Shown here: positions 35,093 through 44,429 of the stretch, piece by piece
Layout: every line of letters begins with the position of its first letter
Position numbering within the stretch: position 1 is the first letter of the stretch
Origin: Pseudomonas sp. ANT_H12B
GTDB lineage: Bacteria; Pseudomonadota; Gammaproteobacteria; Pseudomonadales; Pseudomonadaceae
Assembly: GCF_008369325.1 (NCBI RefSeq)
Contig: NZ_VOBI01000018.1
Span: 1-64,000, forward strand
Length of the DNA stretch: 64,000 nt
Reading direction: 5' to 3'
Made by a program: the position numbers and the translations under genes
The notes under the pieces: model-generated
Database searches by the model: none
Told to the model about the DNA's origin: nothing
What the model saw: the letters and a program-made list of their open reading frames with translations, nothing else

Positions 35093-38000
35093 ATGCCCGA
35101 AACCTCCGCGCCCAGCGCTGTCGATGTACTCACCCAACTCGTGAGCGGCCCATCGCTCACCGAAGTCGCCTCGAATGCCTTGCTTGCTGCACTCGCGCAG
35201 CTGTACCCACAACTGGATATCGACCCGGGCCTGGCCATGGTCGCGACACCGGCCTGGCTGATCGAACGCGAACGCATCGAGGCCGGTCCTTGTCGCTACG
35301 AGTCTCTAACCGATGTGCTGGTTCGGCTCGCCTTGTCCGGCACGGCCATAACCTGCATCGATGATGAAAATTTCCTCACCGCACAACCCGGTGTCGAGCC
35401 CCCTACCCAGCTCCCGGTGTCGATCGAGGTGATCGGCGCCCTGCTCAATGAGCTCGCCCCGTTATTGTTCACCGCCTATCAGCAACAGCAGCTCGACTAC
35501 TGGAGCGAACCCACCAACTCCACTCAGCCGCGCTGGCACCAACTCTCCAAAACCTTGCAGCAACTGTGGAACGTCAGCGTCAGCAACGGCTGGGATGATG
35601 ACCAGCGGGCAATGGCGCACGCGGTGTTCGACAACCCGGACAAGACCACGCGATTACCCGGCGACAAATACCAGACCCGCGCCTGCCTGATCGACCTCGA
35701 CCTCGACCTCGACATTGTTGACGATGCCGCTCGCAAACATCTCAACATCCTCGAAACCGCGGTGCTGGTAGGCACTCTGGGCGAACGCACACTGATCCTC
35801 ACCCACTCGATCACCAAGGGTTTTCAACGCTTTGATTCGTTCGATGCGCTGAGTCAGTCGATGCAATGGCCGGTTGAAAATGACGCCACCGGCATTCAGG
35901 TTCACTGGCGCCTGTTCGAACCGGAAGGCAACTTTTTCGATCACCAGGCCTGCACCCTGATCGCGCTGGAAGCCCAGGCGATCGGACAGATCGATAATTT
36001 TCAGCATCCGGGCGACTCGGTTTTTCTGTCACGACTGGTTGCGGCCGATAGCCAGGAGCCGCAGGACGAGCAACGAGCGCCCCGGTTCACACACATGGAA
36101 CATTCGCTTCCGCAGTGGCTGGAACACGCATCGCCCGCCGACCAGACTCGATACAGCCGACATCTGCTTGATCTGGTCACCGTGCAGTATCAAAACGCCG
36201 GGAAAACCTTTCAAAGCGAAATTCCAGGCATCAAGACATTCACCCTGGACGAGTTGCAGAAAAAGATCAGCCAGGTGCCAACCCGTGACTTCAATTTGCA
36301 AGACGTCGAAATCACCGTGACCAGCGTGGTGGTCTGGGGCACGTTTGTCCCGCCGGAGCATGAAGAAACGCTGACCCTGTCGCTCGTGGAGTTGGCGCTG
36401 CAAAATCTGGCGGCTCTACCGCTGGGAAATAAATTAGTGCGCTACGGCAACGGAGCTGCCGTGCCGCAATGGATGACCTTCGATTACCTGGAAAACCTGG
36501 TCACCTCTGTCAACATCGGTGAAACCTATCCGGCCCTGCTCAAAAGCCGACTGATCGACGACACCGCAAAAGCCTCGCAGCTGCAACAGCTTTACAACCG
36601 TCAGTTGCCTCTCGAACTGCCCTTGCTGGCGCTGCAACACAAAATCCGCGGTGAAACCGGGATTGATGAGCAGGGCTATCGCTACGTCGTTGCAGCGCTG
36701 GCAGTGGAAAAGGTCGATCGGAAGGTCGACGGCCAGGACATCGTGATCCGCCCACTCGCGTTCATCACAGGAAACAAGACAGACACCACCGCCGACGAGG
36801 TGGTCAACATGTTCGTGATCGGCCCGGGAAATCAGGATAAGGGACCGTGCCTGCTCTACCGTCCACTGCTCGACCCGCCACTGTTGCAATACCCGTCGCC
36901 GGCCAATCTGTTGTACGCGATCAAACATTCGAGAACATTGCGCCAGTCGGTGCTCGCCTGGTTGCCCGACAGCGTGCGCTTCAATTACTCGCAATATGTG
37001 TTTCCGGGCGCGCTGCCGTCGGTGTGGACCGTGCCGCAATTACTGGTCGATCCCACGCTGTCTCCGGACATGACCGGGCCGGTATCACTGGGCAATCGAG
37101 TGATCGAAGACGACGTTCTGAAAACCTTGTACACCGCCAACGCCCAGGCGCTGATCACCCAGGCAGATCGCCAATCGGTGTCCAACGCCGAGGCGCGTTG
37201 GGCCACTTTCAAGCGTGGCGGCTGGGCGCTGTTCAATGCGGCGCTGCCGTTTCTGGGGCGCGGTGTCGGTACTGCAGCGTGGATCTGGCAGATCATGGAT
37301 GACCTGCAAGACGTTGCCGATGCTCAGGAGCAACAGCAAACACCACTGGCCTGGACGGCCCTGGCCGATATCTTGCTGTCGCTCGGCATGGTGCTCGCCC
37401 ATAAAGCCGCCATGCGCCAAAAACCGCAACGGAAGTCGTCTGCTACCCATAGCGAAAAACCGCTGCTGCCAGAGGCGGAAAAAATCGCGCCGGGCATTAT
37501 CCGCGCAACCCGTCTACCCGACATTGCCAGCCATGAACTGCCGCCCGGTCATGAGCTGTCACTGCATACTTTCGGCGCACTGAATCAAGCCCCGGCGGAT
37601 CTTTTCACCGTACTTGAAAGCTTCAAGATCAACCCACCGCAAGCACTTGCCGCCGCGCAGACCGAGGGCTTGCACAAGCACCTGAGCGGCGACGGCAAAA
37701 CCTGGTACGCCCAGGTTGATACGCGCTGGTTTGAGGTGGAGCTCAATGCCGAAAACGATGTGCTGATCATCGACTCGCGCCAGCAACCGCCGCGCATTGG
37801 GCCGCTACTGATCAGCACTGCCCGTGGCAAATGGTTTGTAAATCCTGGTTTGCGCCTGCGCGGTGGCGGCCTGAAAAGTCGACGCCAGCAATTGCAAAAG
37901 CAGAACCAGGAAAAGTTGCGTCAGAAGAAAGAAAGCATCGCCGCATTCGAAGCCGGTCTGGCGGGCAAGCGGCTGCAACTGGTCAATGTCCGTCGGGCGA

Positions 38001-39685
38001 TGCTGGATGCCACGCCAGAGACTGCCGAGAGTGCACGCCAGGAATTTCTCGACACCCTCGATTCACAAGTGACCGACTACAGCGCCCACATCGAAAACCT
38101 GAAGGCGCTGAATCTGCTTGAAGCGATACCCAACTACCGTATCGCGATGCTCGACCGGATTTCCCTGCAACTGTTCCTCAACCATGCCTGGCTCGACGAA
38201 CGTTACCCCGCATTTCGCGAGAGTCTGCGTGTCACCCTGGAGTTGCTCGACGAGCCCCAGAGCGATGCCGCGACCGACCGTTCCGAACCCTTTGAACATA
38301 TGACCGACCTGGCTCAGGGCATCATCGACAAAGTCGAGTTCGCGCAAAACCGCTTCGCTGAACTCAGCCTGCTGGGCAAAGAAGCCGCCGAGGTCACCCG
38401 TGAGTACAAAGCCAAACTCCCACCTTTCTCGCTGCACGACCTGAAGATGCTGCAAATCACGCTGGGCCAGGAACTCTGCCTCAAGACTGAGCCTGGAGAA
38501 TCCCAGGAAGAAGCCCGAGTGGCGCTGGAAAGCCTGATCGAAGATGCCGCACTGAACATTCAGAGTGCGGTGGATCTGAGCGCGGATGACAGCTTCAACC
38601 AGCTTGGTGAACGCGTTGAGGCGCTGAACAATCTGGTGGAGCAGTTCGACGTGATCGATCAGCGGTTCGTCGACATGGTTGCTGAGTATCCGCAACACCT
38701 GATCACCGACCGCCTCGATCATATAAAAAAACGCGTCGCGCAATTCCATCAGGACGCGGTGCAACAGCTCTCGACTCTGCTGCGCGAACAACGCCTCGTG
38801 GAACCGGTTGCCGGCCCGTCAAAAACACCTGCCACACCGACCAGGAAAATCATCAAGACACGCTATCAGGGCACTCTCGTTGGTCAGCCGCGTCGCAGTG
38901 AAGGCGGGCAGGAAAGCGATCTGGTCGATGTGGTGACGCCGCTGACGGGCAAGGTGATCGCGACCTTTCACGAAAAATCGCCGGGCGTCTGGGTGGAAAG
39001 AGTTCCGGCCAAACCGCCTGCTCCACCGAAAGCAAAACCCGATCTGCCGAAAAGTCTCCTGGCTGGCCAGAAGTTGCTCGATGAACTGCCGGCATTCAAG
39101 CAGCGCACCCAGTCACACATTGGACGGGCGCAACGCAATCCAACGGAAATAGAGGAGATTTACTACCTCCATGCCGCGCGACTGCGCGAGGCCATGGACA
39201 AAATCGATCAGGCCCTGACCGCTGGCAATCACACCGAAAGTAAAGGCACTTCGGCCACGGCCCTGCGTCAGCAACTCGATAGCGAAGCCACCGCGTTGTA
39301 CGCCAAGGGCCGCGCCACCCGTATCGACATGACCAAACAGCAGGCCCCGACTGCGGCGCGGGTCGAATGGCTGAACAGCAAAGGTGAAGTGACGATCGGC
39401 AAAGCCACCGAGCGCCGCCGGCTCAAAGGCCCACGCAAAGACTATCTGACGGAGTATGAAGTCCTCGACAAGCAGACCAGGAAGGTTCTGTGGTACGCGC
39501 ACTTTCACTACGCCAGCCCCACTGATGCCTTGGAATCATTCACTGCCGCCCACTTGAAAACCGTCGAACAGCGACGATTGGGTGGTGCCTATGACTGGCG
39601 GGAAAGCAGCAGTAATCAAGAGTTGATCGCCATCCACCGCAGCGCCATCAGCCGCGCGCAAGCCGCGGCGATGTTCTTCTCTTGA
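35093..39685 (+). CDS. DUF6543 (dermonecrotic toxin domain) giant protein, copy 1
   Basis: 1530 residues. No signal peptide is seen. The N-terminal two thirds carry the DUF6543 pattern found in many Pseudomonas proteins annotated 'dermonecrotic toxin domain': INIGETYPALLKSRLIDD near 474-490 and GPCLLYRPLLDPPL near 584-598. A hydrophobic helical stretch lies near 702-770 (WALFNAALPFLGRGVGTAAW, then LADILLSLGMVLAHKA). After LRLRGGG (about 920) come charged, coiled-coil-like helices. The last about 110 residues form a module shared with copy 2 (YEVLDKQTRKVLWYAHFHY). ATG 35093 has AAGGA 7 bases upstream. Toxicity and targets are not known. Confidence 0.85.
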   Translation: MPETSAPSAVDVLTQLVSGPSLTEVASNALLAALAQLYPQLDIDPGLAMVATPAWLIERERIEAGPCRYESLTDVLVRLALSGTAITCIDDENFLTAQPGVEPPTQLPVSIEVIGALLNELAPLLFTAYQQQQLDYWSEPTNSTQPRWHQLSKTLQQLWNVSVSNGWDDDQRAMAHAVFDNPDKTTRLPGDKYQTRACLIDLDLDLDIVDDAARKHLNILETAVLVGTLGERTLILTHSITKGFQRFDSFDALSQSMQWPVENDATGIQVHWRLFEPEGNFFDHQACTLIALEAQAIGQIDNFQHPGDSVFLSRLVAADSQEPQDEQRAPRFTHMEHSLPQWLEHASPADQTRYSRHLLDLVTVQYQNAGKTFQSEIPGIKTFTLDELQKKISQVPTRDFNLQDVEITVTSVVVWGTFVPPEHEETLTLSLVELALQNLAALPLGNKLVRYGNGAAVPQWMTFDYLENLVTSVNIGETYPALLKSRLIDDTAKASQLQQLYNRQLPLELPLLALQHKIRGETGIDEQGYRYVVAALAVEKVDRKVDGQDIVIRPLAFITGNKTDTTADEVVNMFVIGPGNQDKGPCLLYRPLLDPPLLQYPSPANLLYAIKHSRTLRQSVLAWLPDSVRFNYSQYVFPGALPSVWTVPQLLVDPTLSPDMTGPVSLGNRVIEDDVLKTLYTANAQALITQADRQSVSNAEARWATFKRGGWALFNAALPFLGRGVGTAAWIWQIMDDLQDVADAQEQQQTPLAWTALADILLSLGMVLAHKAAMRQKPQRKSSATHSEKPLLPEAEKIAPGIIRATRLPDIASHELPPGHELSLHTFGALNQAPADLFTVLESFKINPPQALAAAQTEGLHKHLSGDGKTWYAQVDTRWFEVELNAENDVLIIDSRQQPPRIGPLLISTARGKWFVNPGLRLRGGGLKSRRQQLQKQNQEKLRQKKESIAAFEAGLAGKRLQLVNVRRAMLDATPETAESARQEFLDTLDSQVTDYSAHIENLKALNLLEAIPNYRIAMLDRISLQLFLNHAWLDERYPAFRESLRVTLELLDEPQSDAATDRSEPFEHMTDLAQGIIDKVEFAQNRFAELSLLGKEAAEVTREYKAKLPPFSLHDLKMLQITLGQELCLKTEPGESQEEARVALESLIEDAALNIQSAVDLSADDSFNQLGERVEALNNLVEQFDVIDQRFVDMVAEYPQHLITDRLDHIKKRVAQFHQDAVQQLSTLLREQRLVEPVAGPSKTPATPTRKIIKTRYQGTLVGQPRRSEGGQESDLVDVVTPLTGKVIATFHEKSPGVWVERVPAKPPAPPKAKPDLPKSLLAGQKLLDELPAFKQRTQSHIGRAQRNPTEIEEIYYLHAARLREAMDKIDQALTAGNHTESKGTSATALRQQLDSEATALYAKGRATRIDMTKQQAPTAARVEWLNSKGEVTIGKATERRRLKGPRKDYLTEYEVLDKQTRKVLWYAHFHYASPTDALESFTAAHLKTVEQRRLGGAYDWRESSSNQELIAIHRSAISRAQAAAMFFS

Positions 39686-39702
39686 CCCACTTGTGACATG
39701 GA

Positions 39703-39727
39703 GGCCCGCCGAGTGCGGGCTTCTTTT
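39703..39727 (+). terminator. intrinsic terminator between the DUF6543 genes
   Basis: GCCCGC / GCGGGC with a short loop is followed by TTCTTTT. Confidence 0.8.
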
Positions 39728-39734
39728 GCACACA

Positions 39735-39750
39735 ATACATATCTACCACC
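39735..39750 (+). promoter_or_regulatory. upstream element shared by the two DUF6543 genes, copy 2
   Basis: ATACATATCTACCACC is the counterpart of the element at 34994, 77 bases before the second DUF6543 start. Confidence 0.5.
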
Positions 39751-39827
39751 TGACCCGGTGGGTGCCTGGGTACTTTCGGTTGCAGACGGCAATTGCCGCC
39801 CTACCCATCCCAACCGGTTCCGATCCC

Positions 39828-42800
39828 ATGAGCGAAACAACCCGAACGAACGCAGCGTCCTTACTGCTGAACAAAAGCCGTCTGGTGGAACAGACCAGCG
39901 GCGGTCCGACCCTGCATGACGCCGCTACGCATCTATTGCGCAAGGCGTTGAAAAAAAGCTTCCCCGAGCAACACATCGACCCCGACAAAGCCATGCTGAT
40001 GTCGCCGATCTGGCGCCAGCAGGGCGAGGAGCTCGTGACCGATAGCAGCCATTTCGAAAGGTTGACCGACGCACTGGTACGCCAGGCCTTCGACCAAACC
40101 TCGGCCAACTATATCGAAGGCGAACACTTCCTGACCCTCACACCCCGTGCCGTCGAGCCAATCCATCTACCGGTGAGCATGGACGCGATCACCACCCTGC
40201 TGAACGAATGCGCACCGGTGCTGTTCATCGGCTTTCAACGAAGCCAACTGGACTACTGGAATCAAATCACGGAACAGCTACCTCGCTGGCAGGTGATCTC
40301 CGACACACTGAAGGAAGCCCTGAACGTCCAGTCAGTCACGGGCTGGGATGCGGATGAATGCGCTCTGGCGCGGCTCGTTTCACAGTCCCCCGACAAGGCA
40401 TCACGCCAAACCTCCGGCAGCAAACTGTCGAACGTCCGCGCTTGCCTGCTTGATATCGATCTCGTCTTTGAACTGGCAGAGAGCAGCAAGACCCAGCACC
40501 TGATGCTGGCCGGCGCACTGGTGCTGACCGCGACGCTGGGCAGCCGTGAATTGATCGTGATGTACACCATCGCCGATGGTTATGAATCGTTCAATTCGAT
40601 GACGCAACTGGGCGCCATCCTTCCGGTACGAATCGGCATCGAACTGAAGGGCCAGAGCCTTAAATGGCGACTTTATGAACCCGAGGAAAATGCTTTCGAT
40701 GCCATGGTCTGGGCACTGGTGGGGTGCCAGATTGAGTCCATCGATGCACTCGATCCGGGCAGTCGCTCGCCCATTGCCGGATTTGCTCCCCCGCGGGACG
40801 AAAGCAGCACGATCAGCGCCAGGGACAACGCGCGTGTTGAACAACTGGAAAATGCGATCCCCGAATGGCTATGGGCGGGTTCACTTGACGATATCCAGGC
40901 CTATAGCAGCTGCCTGATCGACCTGGGAAGCCTCAGAGGTGCATCTGACAGCGACGCATTCGACGTCAAGGATATCCCGCTCATTCAACCCTATGCCCAG
41001 CAAAAAATGCGAGAGGCCATCGTCGCCGACACAGCCAACACAACCGACAAAACCGCGGTGGAATTGCGTCTGGATGACCTCCAAATCACCGTCACCCACA
41101 GCTTCGAAGCGGGCGGTTTCACCCTGCCCGACCCACGCAACATCAGCGTCGAAACCCTCGGCGAATTCGCCCTGCAAAACACCAACCCTTACAGCGCGAC
41201 GGTGGCCTATGCCGATGGTGCAGTTGCACCAGACTGGATAACGGTCACGTTCCTGCTGCGCATCGCCAACGAGATCAACATCGGCGAAACCTATCCACAA
41301 CTGATCAAGCGCACGCTCATCGATGATTCAGAGCAGGCTCGGCGCCACAAACTCCGCTACAGCCGTCAGCTGCCGTTTCTCCTGCGAATGTTGGCGATGG
41401 AGTGCAAACTCAAGCGTCAGGGTGACGTCGATGAGCGGGGTTATCGTCAGGTCTGCCAACTGATGGAGTCGATCGAAAAAAACTCGCCATCCACCGAATG
41501 GCCCATACGGATTCGCCCCTTGGCGTTCATGCCCCGCTACCGTCTCGGCAACACGCCGGACACCGTCGCGAACATGTACATCATTGGCCCGCGCAAGGGC
41601 TCCAACGGGCCCTGCCTGCTGTATCGGCCCTTGCTGGATCAACCACTGCGCCAGTTTCCATCCGAGCAAAACATGCTGTACGCGTTTTACCAGCCGGGTG
41701 AACTGCGCGACTCGATACTCGCCTGGCTGCCCACCCGTGCACTGAGTTTCGATTACGCCCAATACGTGTTTTCCAGCGGAATACCTTCACTCTGGACGAT
41801 TACCGAACTGGCCTTCGAACCGTTTGCCCGCCTCGACCTGACCGCATCCGTCGATCTGGCAGATACGCCTCTGAGTGGCGATATTTTCTCCACCTTGTTC
41901 ACCCGAAATAGCCAGGCCATGGCCGAGCTGGCCGACCGCCAATCGACCTCGAACGCCGAACGTCGCTGGGCACTGCTGGCGGACAGCGGCTGGGCGCTTT
42001 TCGGTGTGGCAGCCAACTTCCTCAGCGGTCCGGCGGGCACCGCTGTCTGGGTCTGGCAAAGCATCACCCAGATCCAACAGGCTCTGGATGCCCATGAGCG
42101 CGGCGATACGGTTGTGGAATGGTCTTCGATCGGCGATGTGTTGCTGACGTTGGGCATTTTGCTCACACAACGATTCGCGGCACGGCGAATTCGGCTTTCC
42201 CGTCCCTTCGGCGAAGGCGCTGGGTCAAAAGACGTGCTCATGGACGAGGCACAACTCATTGTGCCCGTCTCCGCAGAGGCTCCCACCGTCACGCATGACT
42301 CGACTTCGCTGAACGCCAGACTGCCTGAGGCTCATCTCTCTGCCCTGGCGCCCGCCAGGCCGACCCGAATCAGTGCAGGAACACAGTTTTTAAATAACAT
42401 CGAGCGACTCAAGGTACCGGCACCGTCTCTGCCCGACGGTGCGCAGCCCAATGCCCAACATGTCTACGAATTTGAGGGAAAGCAGTACGCCAAGGTCGGT
42501 GCGCGATGGTTTGAGGTCAGTGCCGAAGCAGACGAACCGGCGTTCGTCCTCGACCCGAAGGATCCCACCTACCCCAGCTTCGGCTTGAAGTTCGACGAAA
42601 TGGCCGGTTACTGGCACTGGGATCTGAAACTGCGGTTACGCGGCGGTGGGCCCACCGGCCGGATCGCAGCCCTGCGGCGTGAAAGAACCAAAAGACAGGA
42701 TGAAGCGTGGGCAGCACTGCACCAGTTCATTGAGCAGGAAGCCACTCGCAAAGCCAGCCTGGACGACACCTTGAAATCCCTGGATTCCAACGACGTATCC

Positions 42801-44429
42801 GTCACGCTGTCCGAGGAAGAGATCACCGCTTACATCACCAAGGCCGATGAGTTGGCCACCGGGTATGGCCAGGCGCTCGAAGACCTCGAAAAGTGGCGCG
42901 AAGCGGGCGGCGCAGGTCCGTTTTACCAGTCTCAGCTGATGCGCCTCACCGTTGAACAGCATCGCTTCCTCAGCGGTTGGATGCGAATGAAGTTGCGCGA
43001 ATACGCGAGAATCGTTGCACCCCAGCTCAACCTGTCGGAATCCGGGGAAACGAGATCCCGTGCCGCGCAAATGGAGGCTGCACAAAAAGCCATCGCCGTC
43101 AGCGATGAAATGAGCGACCGTCTCGGTCAACTGCACAAATCGCTGAACCGGTTGATGAGCCATACCGGCACCACCCGCAAGGTCGCCGATGATCTGAAAA
43201 GGTTACTGCCTTCATTCTCTCGCTACGACCTTGACGCCAATGAAATCGGCATGTCGACCGAGCTCAGCTTGATTGAAGTGCCCGGTAGCGATTTGTCCGA
43301 GGTGCGTCAACTCGTCATCCAGATTTTTGACAATGCCGCTGACGCAGGTCACTCCCTGGTTGAGCGACGCAGTACCGTTCGGGCTGCGCAGACCTCGCCA
43401 CTGACTGTCGACCAACTCACTGCCATAGTTGACCGCCTCGCCGATGCCGAACGGCGCCTTCAGGAGCTGTTTGCCAGCTCGTCCGATCAGCTGGAGCCAG
43501 TTCGATTCCAGCGTGTTCAGACCTTGGTTGGCGAATTTCATCAACTGGCGCGCAACCGCCTGCTCAAGTTGCTACCGGAACCTGAAGAAGTACCGGTAGC
43601 CGCGATGGCCAGACTCGAACCGGTGCCCTCCACCTCACGCGCCATCGGCAAGGTGAGCAAGTCCCGACCACGAATCGTTGAGACGCAGAAGACCCCATCT
43701 ACGGAAAAACCGGAGGCTGTCGAAGACGTCCCCATCCTCAAGACAGCGACCACGCGGCCGGTGCAGTCGGTGGCACTGAACGATGAAGGCGTCATCGCTA
43801 ACGGGCAGTTGCTGATCATTGATCTCGATGCCTTCATCAAGCGTCTGCGCAAGGACGCCCAGCGCCCCTGGCGCATTCCGGCGGACATGAAAGACCTGTT
43901 CGATCAACAGGCGACACAACTTGATCAAGCCGCCACTCACGTTAATGCGGTAATGGCTCGCAGAAGCGCCGACTTTCCCGTGGGGACCCTGGGCACCGAT
44001 TTGCGTGAAGGTGCCGCGAGAACCCGCCGCGAAGGCATCAGCGTCTACGGCGCCATGCTTATGGCGCGCAAACCCCGGGAGGCCTATCTGAAATGGTTGC
44101 ATGACAACGGCCAGGTCGAGATCGTCAAAGACCCGCGCAGCCGCATCAAGACCAAACAACGCAAAGACTTCTTTCAGGAATACAGAATCCTGGACAAGAC
44201 ACACCAGAAAAAAACGTTGTGGGTCGCGCACTTCCACTACGACAACCTGACCGATCCGGATGATCGATTCACGGCCGCGCACCTCAAGTTCGCCGACGGC
44301 TTTCTGCAAGAGCTGCCGGTCAAGACGCGTCAGGAACTGGATAACTTCGATGCGGTGGACAACGCGTTGCGGCGAATCCTGAATCCGATGGTGCGGGACC
44401 TGTTTGTGAAACCTGAACCGCAAGATTGA
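39828..44429 (+). CDS. DUF6543 (dermonecrotic toxin domain) giant protein, copy 2
   Basis: 1533 residues, paralog of the upstream gene along its whole length. The same landmarks occur at nearly the same positions: INIGETYPQLIKRTLIDD near 483-500, GPCLLYRPLLDQPLRQFP near 594-611, a hydrophobic stretch WALFGVAANFLSGPAGTAVW near 712-732, LRLRGGG near 935, a helical, coiled-coil-like part, and a C-terminal YRILDKTHQKKTLWVAHFHY module. The sequences have diverged considerably, so the duplication is old. ATG 39828 (MSETTRTN) is chosen; the GTG frame upstream begins in the terminator. No immunity, chaperone or secretion gene adjoins. Confidence 0.85.
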   Translation: MSETTRTNAASLLLNKSRLVEQTSGGPTLHDAATHLLRKALKKSFPEQHIDPDKAMLMSPIWRQQGEELVTDSSHFERLTDALVRQAFDQTSANYIEGEHFLTLTPRAVEPIHLPVSMDAITTLLNECAPVLFIGFQRSQLDYWNQITEQLPRWQVISDTLKEALNVQSVTGWDADECALARLVSQSPDKASRQTSGSKLSNVRACLLDIDLVFELAESSKTQHLMLAGALVLTATLGSRELIVMYTIADGYESFNSMTQLGAILPVRIGIELKGQSLKWRLYEPEENAFDAMVWALVGCQIESIDALDPGSRSPIAGFAPPRDESSTISARDNARVEQLENAIPEWLWAGSLDDIQAYSSCLIDLGSLRGASDSDAFDVKDIPLIQPYAQQKMREAIVADTANTTDKTAVELRLDDLQITVTHSFEAGGFTLPDPRNISVETLGEFALQNTNPYSATVAYADGAVAPDWITVTFLLRIANEINIGETYPQLIKRTLIDDSEQARRHKLRYSRQLPFLLRMLAMECKLKRQGDVDERGYRQVCQLMESIEKNSPSTEWPIRIRPLAFMPRYRLGNTPDTVANMYIIGPRKGSNGPCLLYRPLLDQPLRQFPSEQNMLYAFYQPGELRDSILAWLPTRALSFDYAQYVFSSGIPSLWTITELAFEPFARLDLTASVDLADTPLSGDIFSTLFTRNSQAMAELADRQSTSNAERRWALLADSGWALFGVAANFLSGPAGTAVWVWQSITQIQQALDAHERGDTVVEWSSIGDVLLTLGILLTQRFAARRIRLSRPFGEGAGSKDVLMDEAQLIVPVSAEAPTVTHDSTSLNARLPEAHLSALAPARPTRISAGTQFLNNIERLKVPAPSLPDGAQPNAQHVYEFEGKQYAKVGARWFEVSAEADEPAFVLDPKDPTYPSFGLKFDEMAGYWHWDLKLRLRGGGPTGRIAALRRERTKRQDEAWAALHQFIEQEATRKASLDDTLKSLDSNDVSVTLSEEEITAYITKADELATGYGQALEDLEKWREAGGAGPFYQSQLMRLTVEQHRFLSGWMRMKLREYARIVAPQLNLSESGETRSRAAQMEAAQKAIAVSDEMSDRLGQLHKSLNRLMSHTGTTRKVADDLKRLLPSFSRYDLDANEIGMSTELSLIEVPGSDLSEVRQLVIQIFDNAADAGHSLVERRSTVRAAQTSPLTVDQLTAIVDRLADAERRLQELFASSSDQLEPVRFQRVQTLVGEFHQLARNRLLKLLPEPEEVPVAAMARLEPVPSTSRAIGKVSKSRPRIVETQKTPSTEKPEAVEDVPILKTATTRPVQSVALNDEGVIANGQLLIIDLDAFIKRLRKDAQRPWRIPADMKDLFDQQATQLDQAATHVNAVMARRSADFPVGTLGTDLREGAARTRREGISVYGAMLMARKPREAYLKWLHDNGQVEIVKDPRSRIKTKQRKDFFQEYRILDKTHQKKTLWVAHFHYDNLTDPDDRFTAAHLKFADGFLQELPVKTRQELDNFDAVDNALRRILNPMVRDLFVKPEPQD

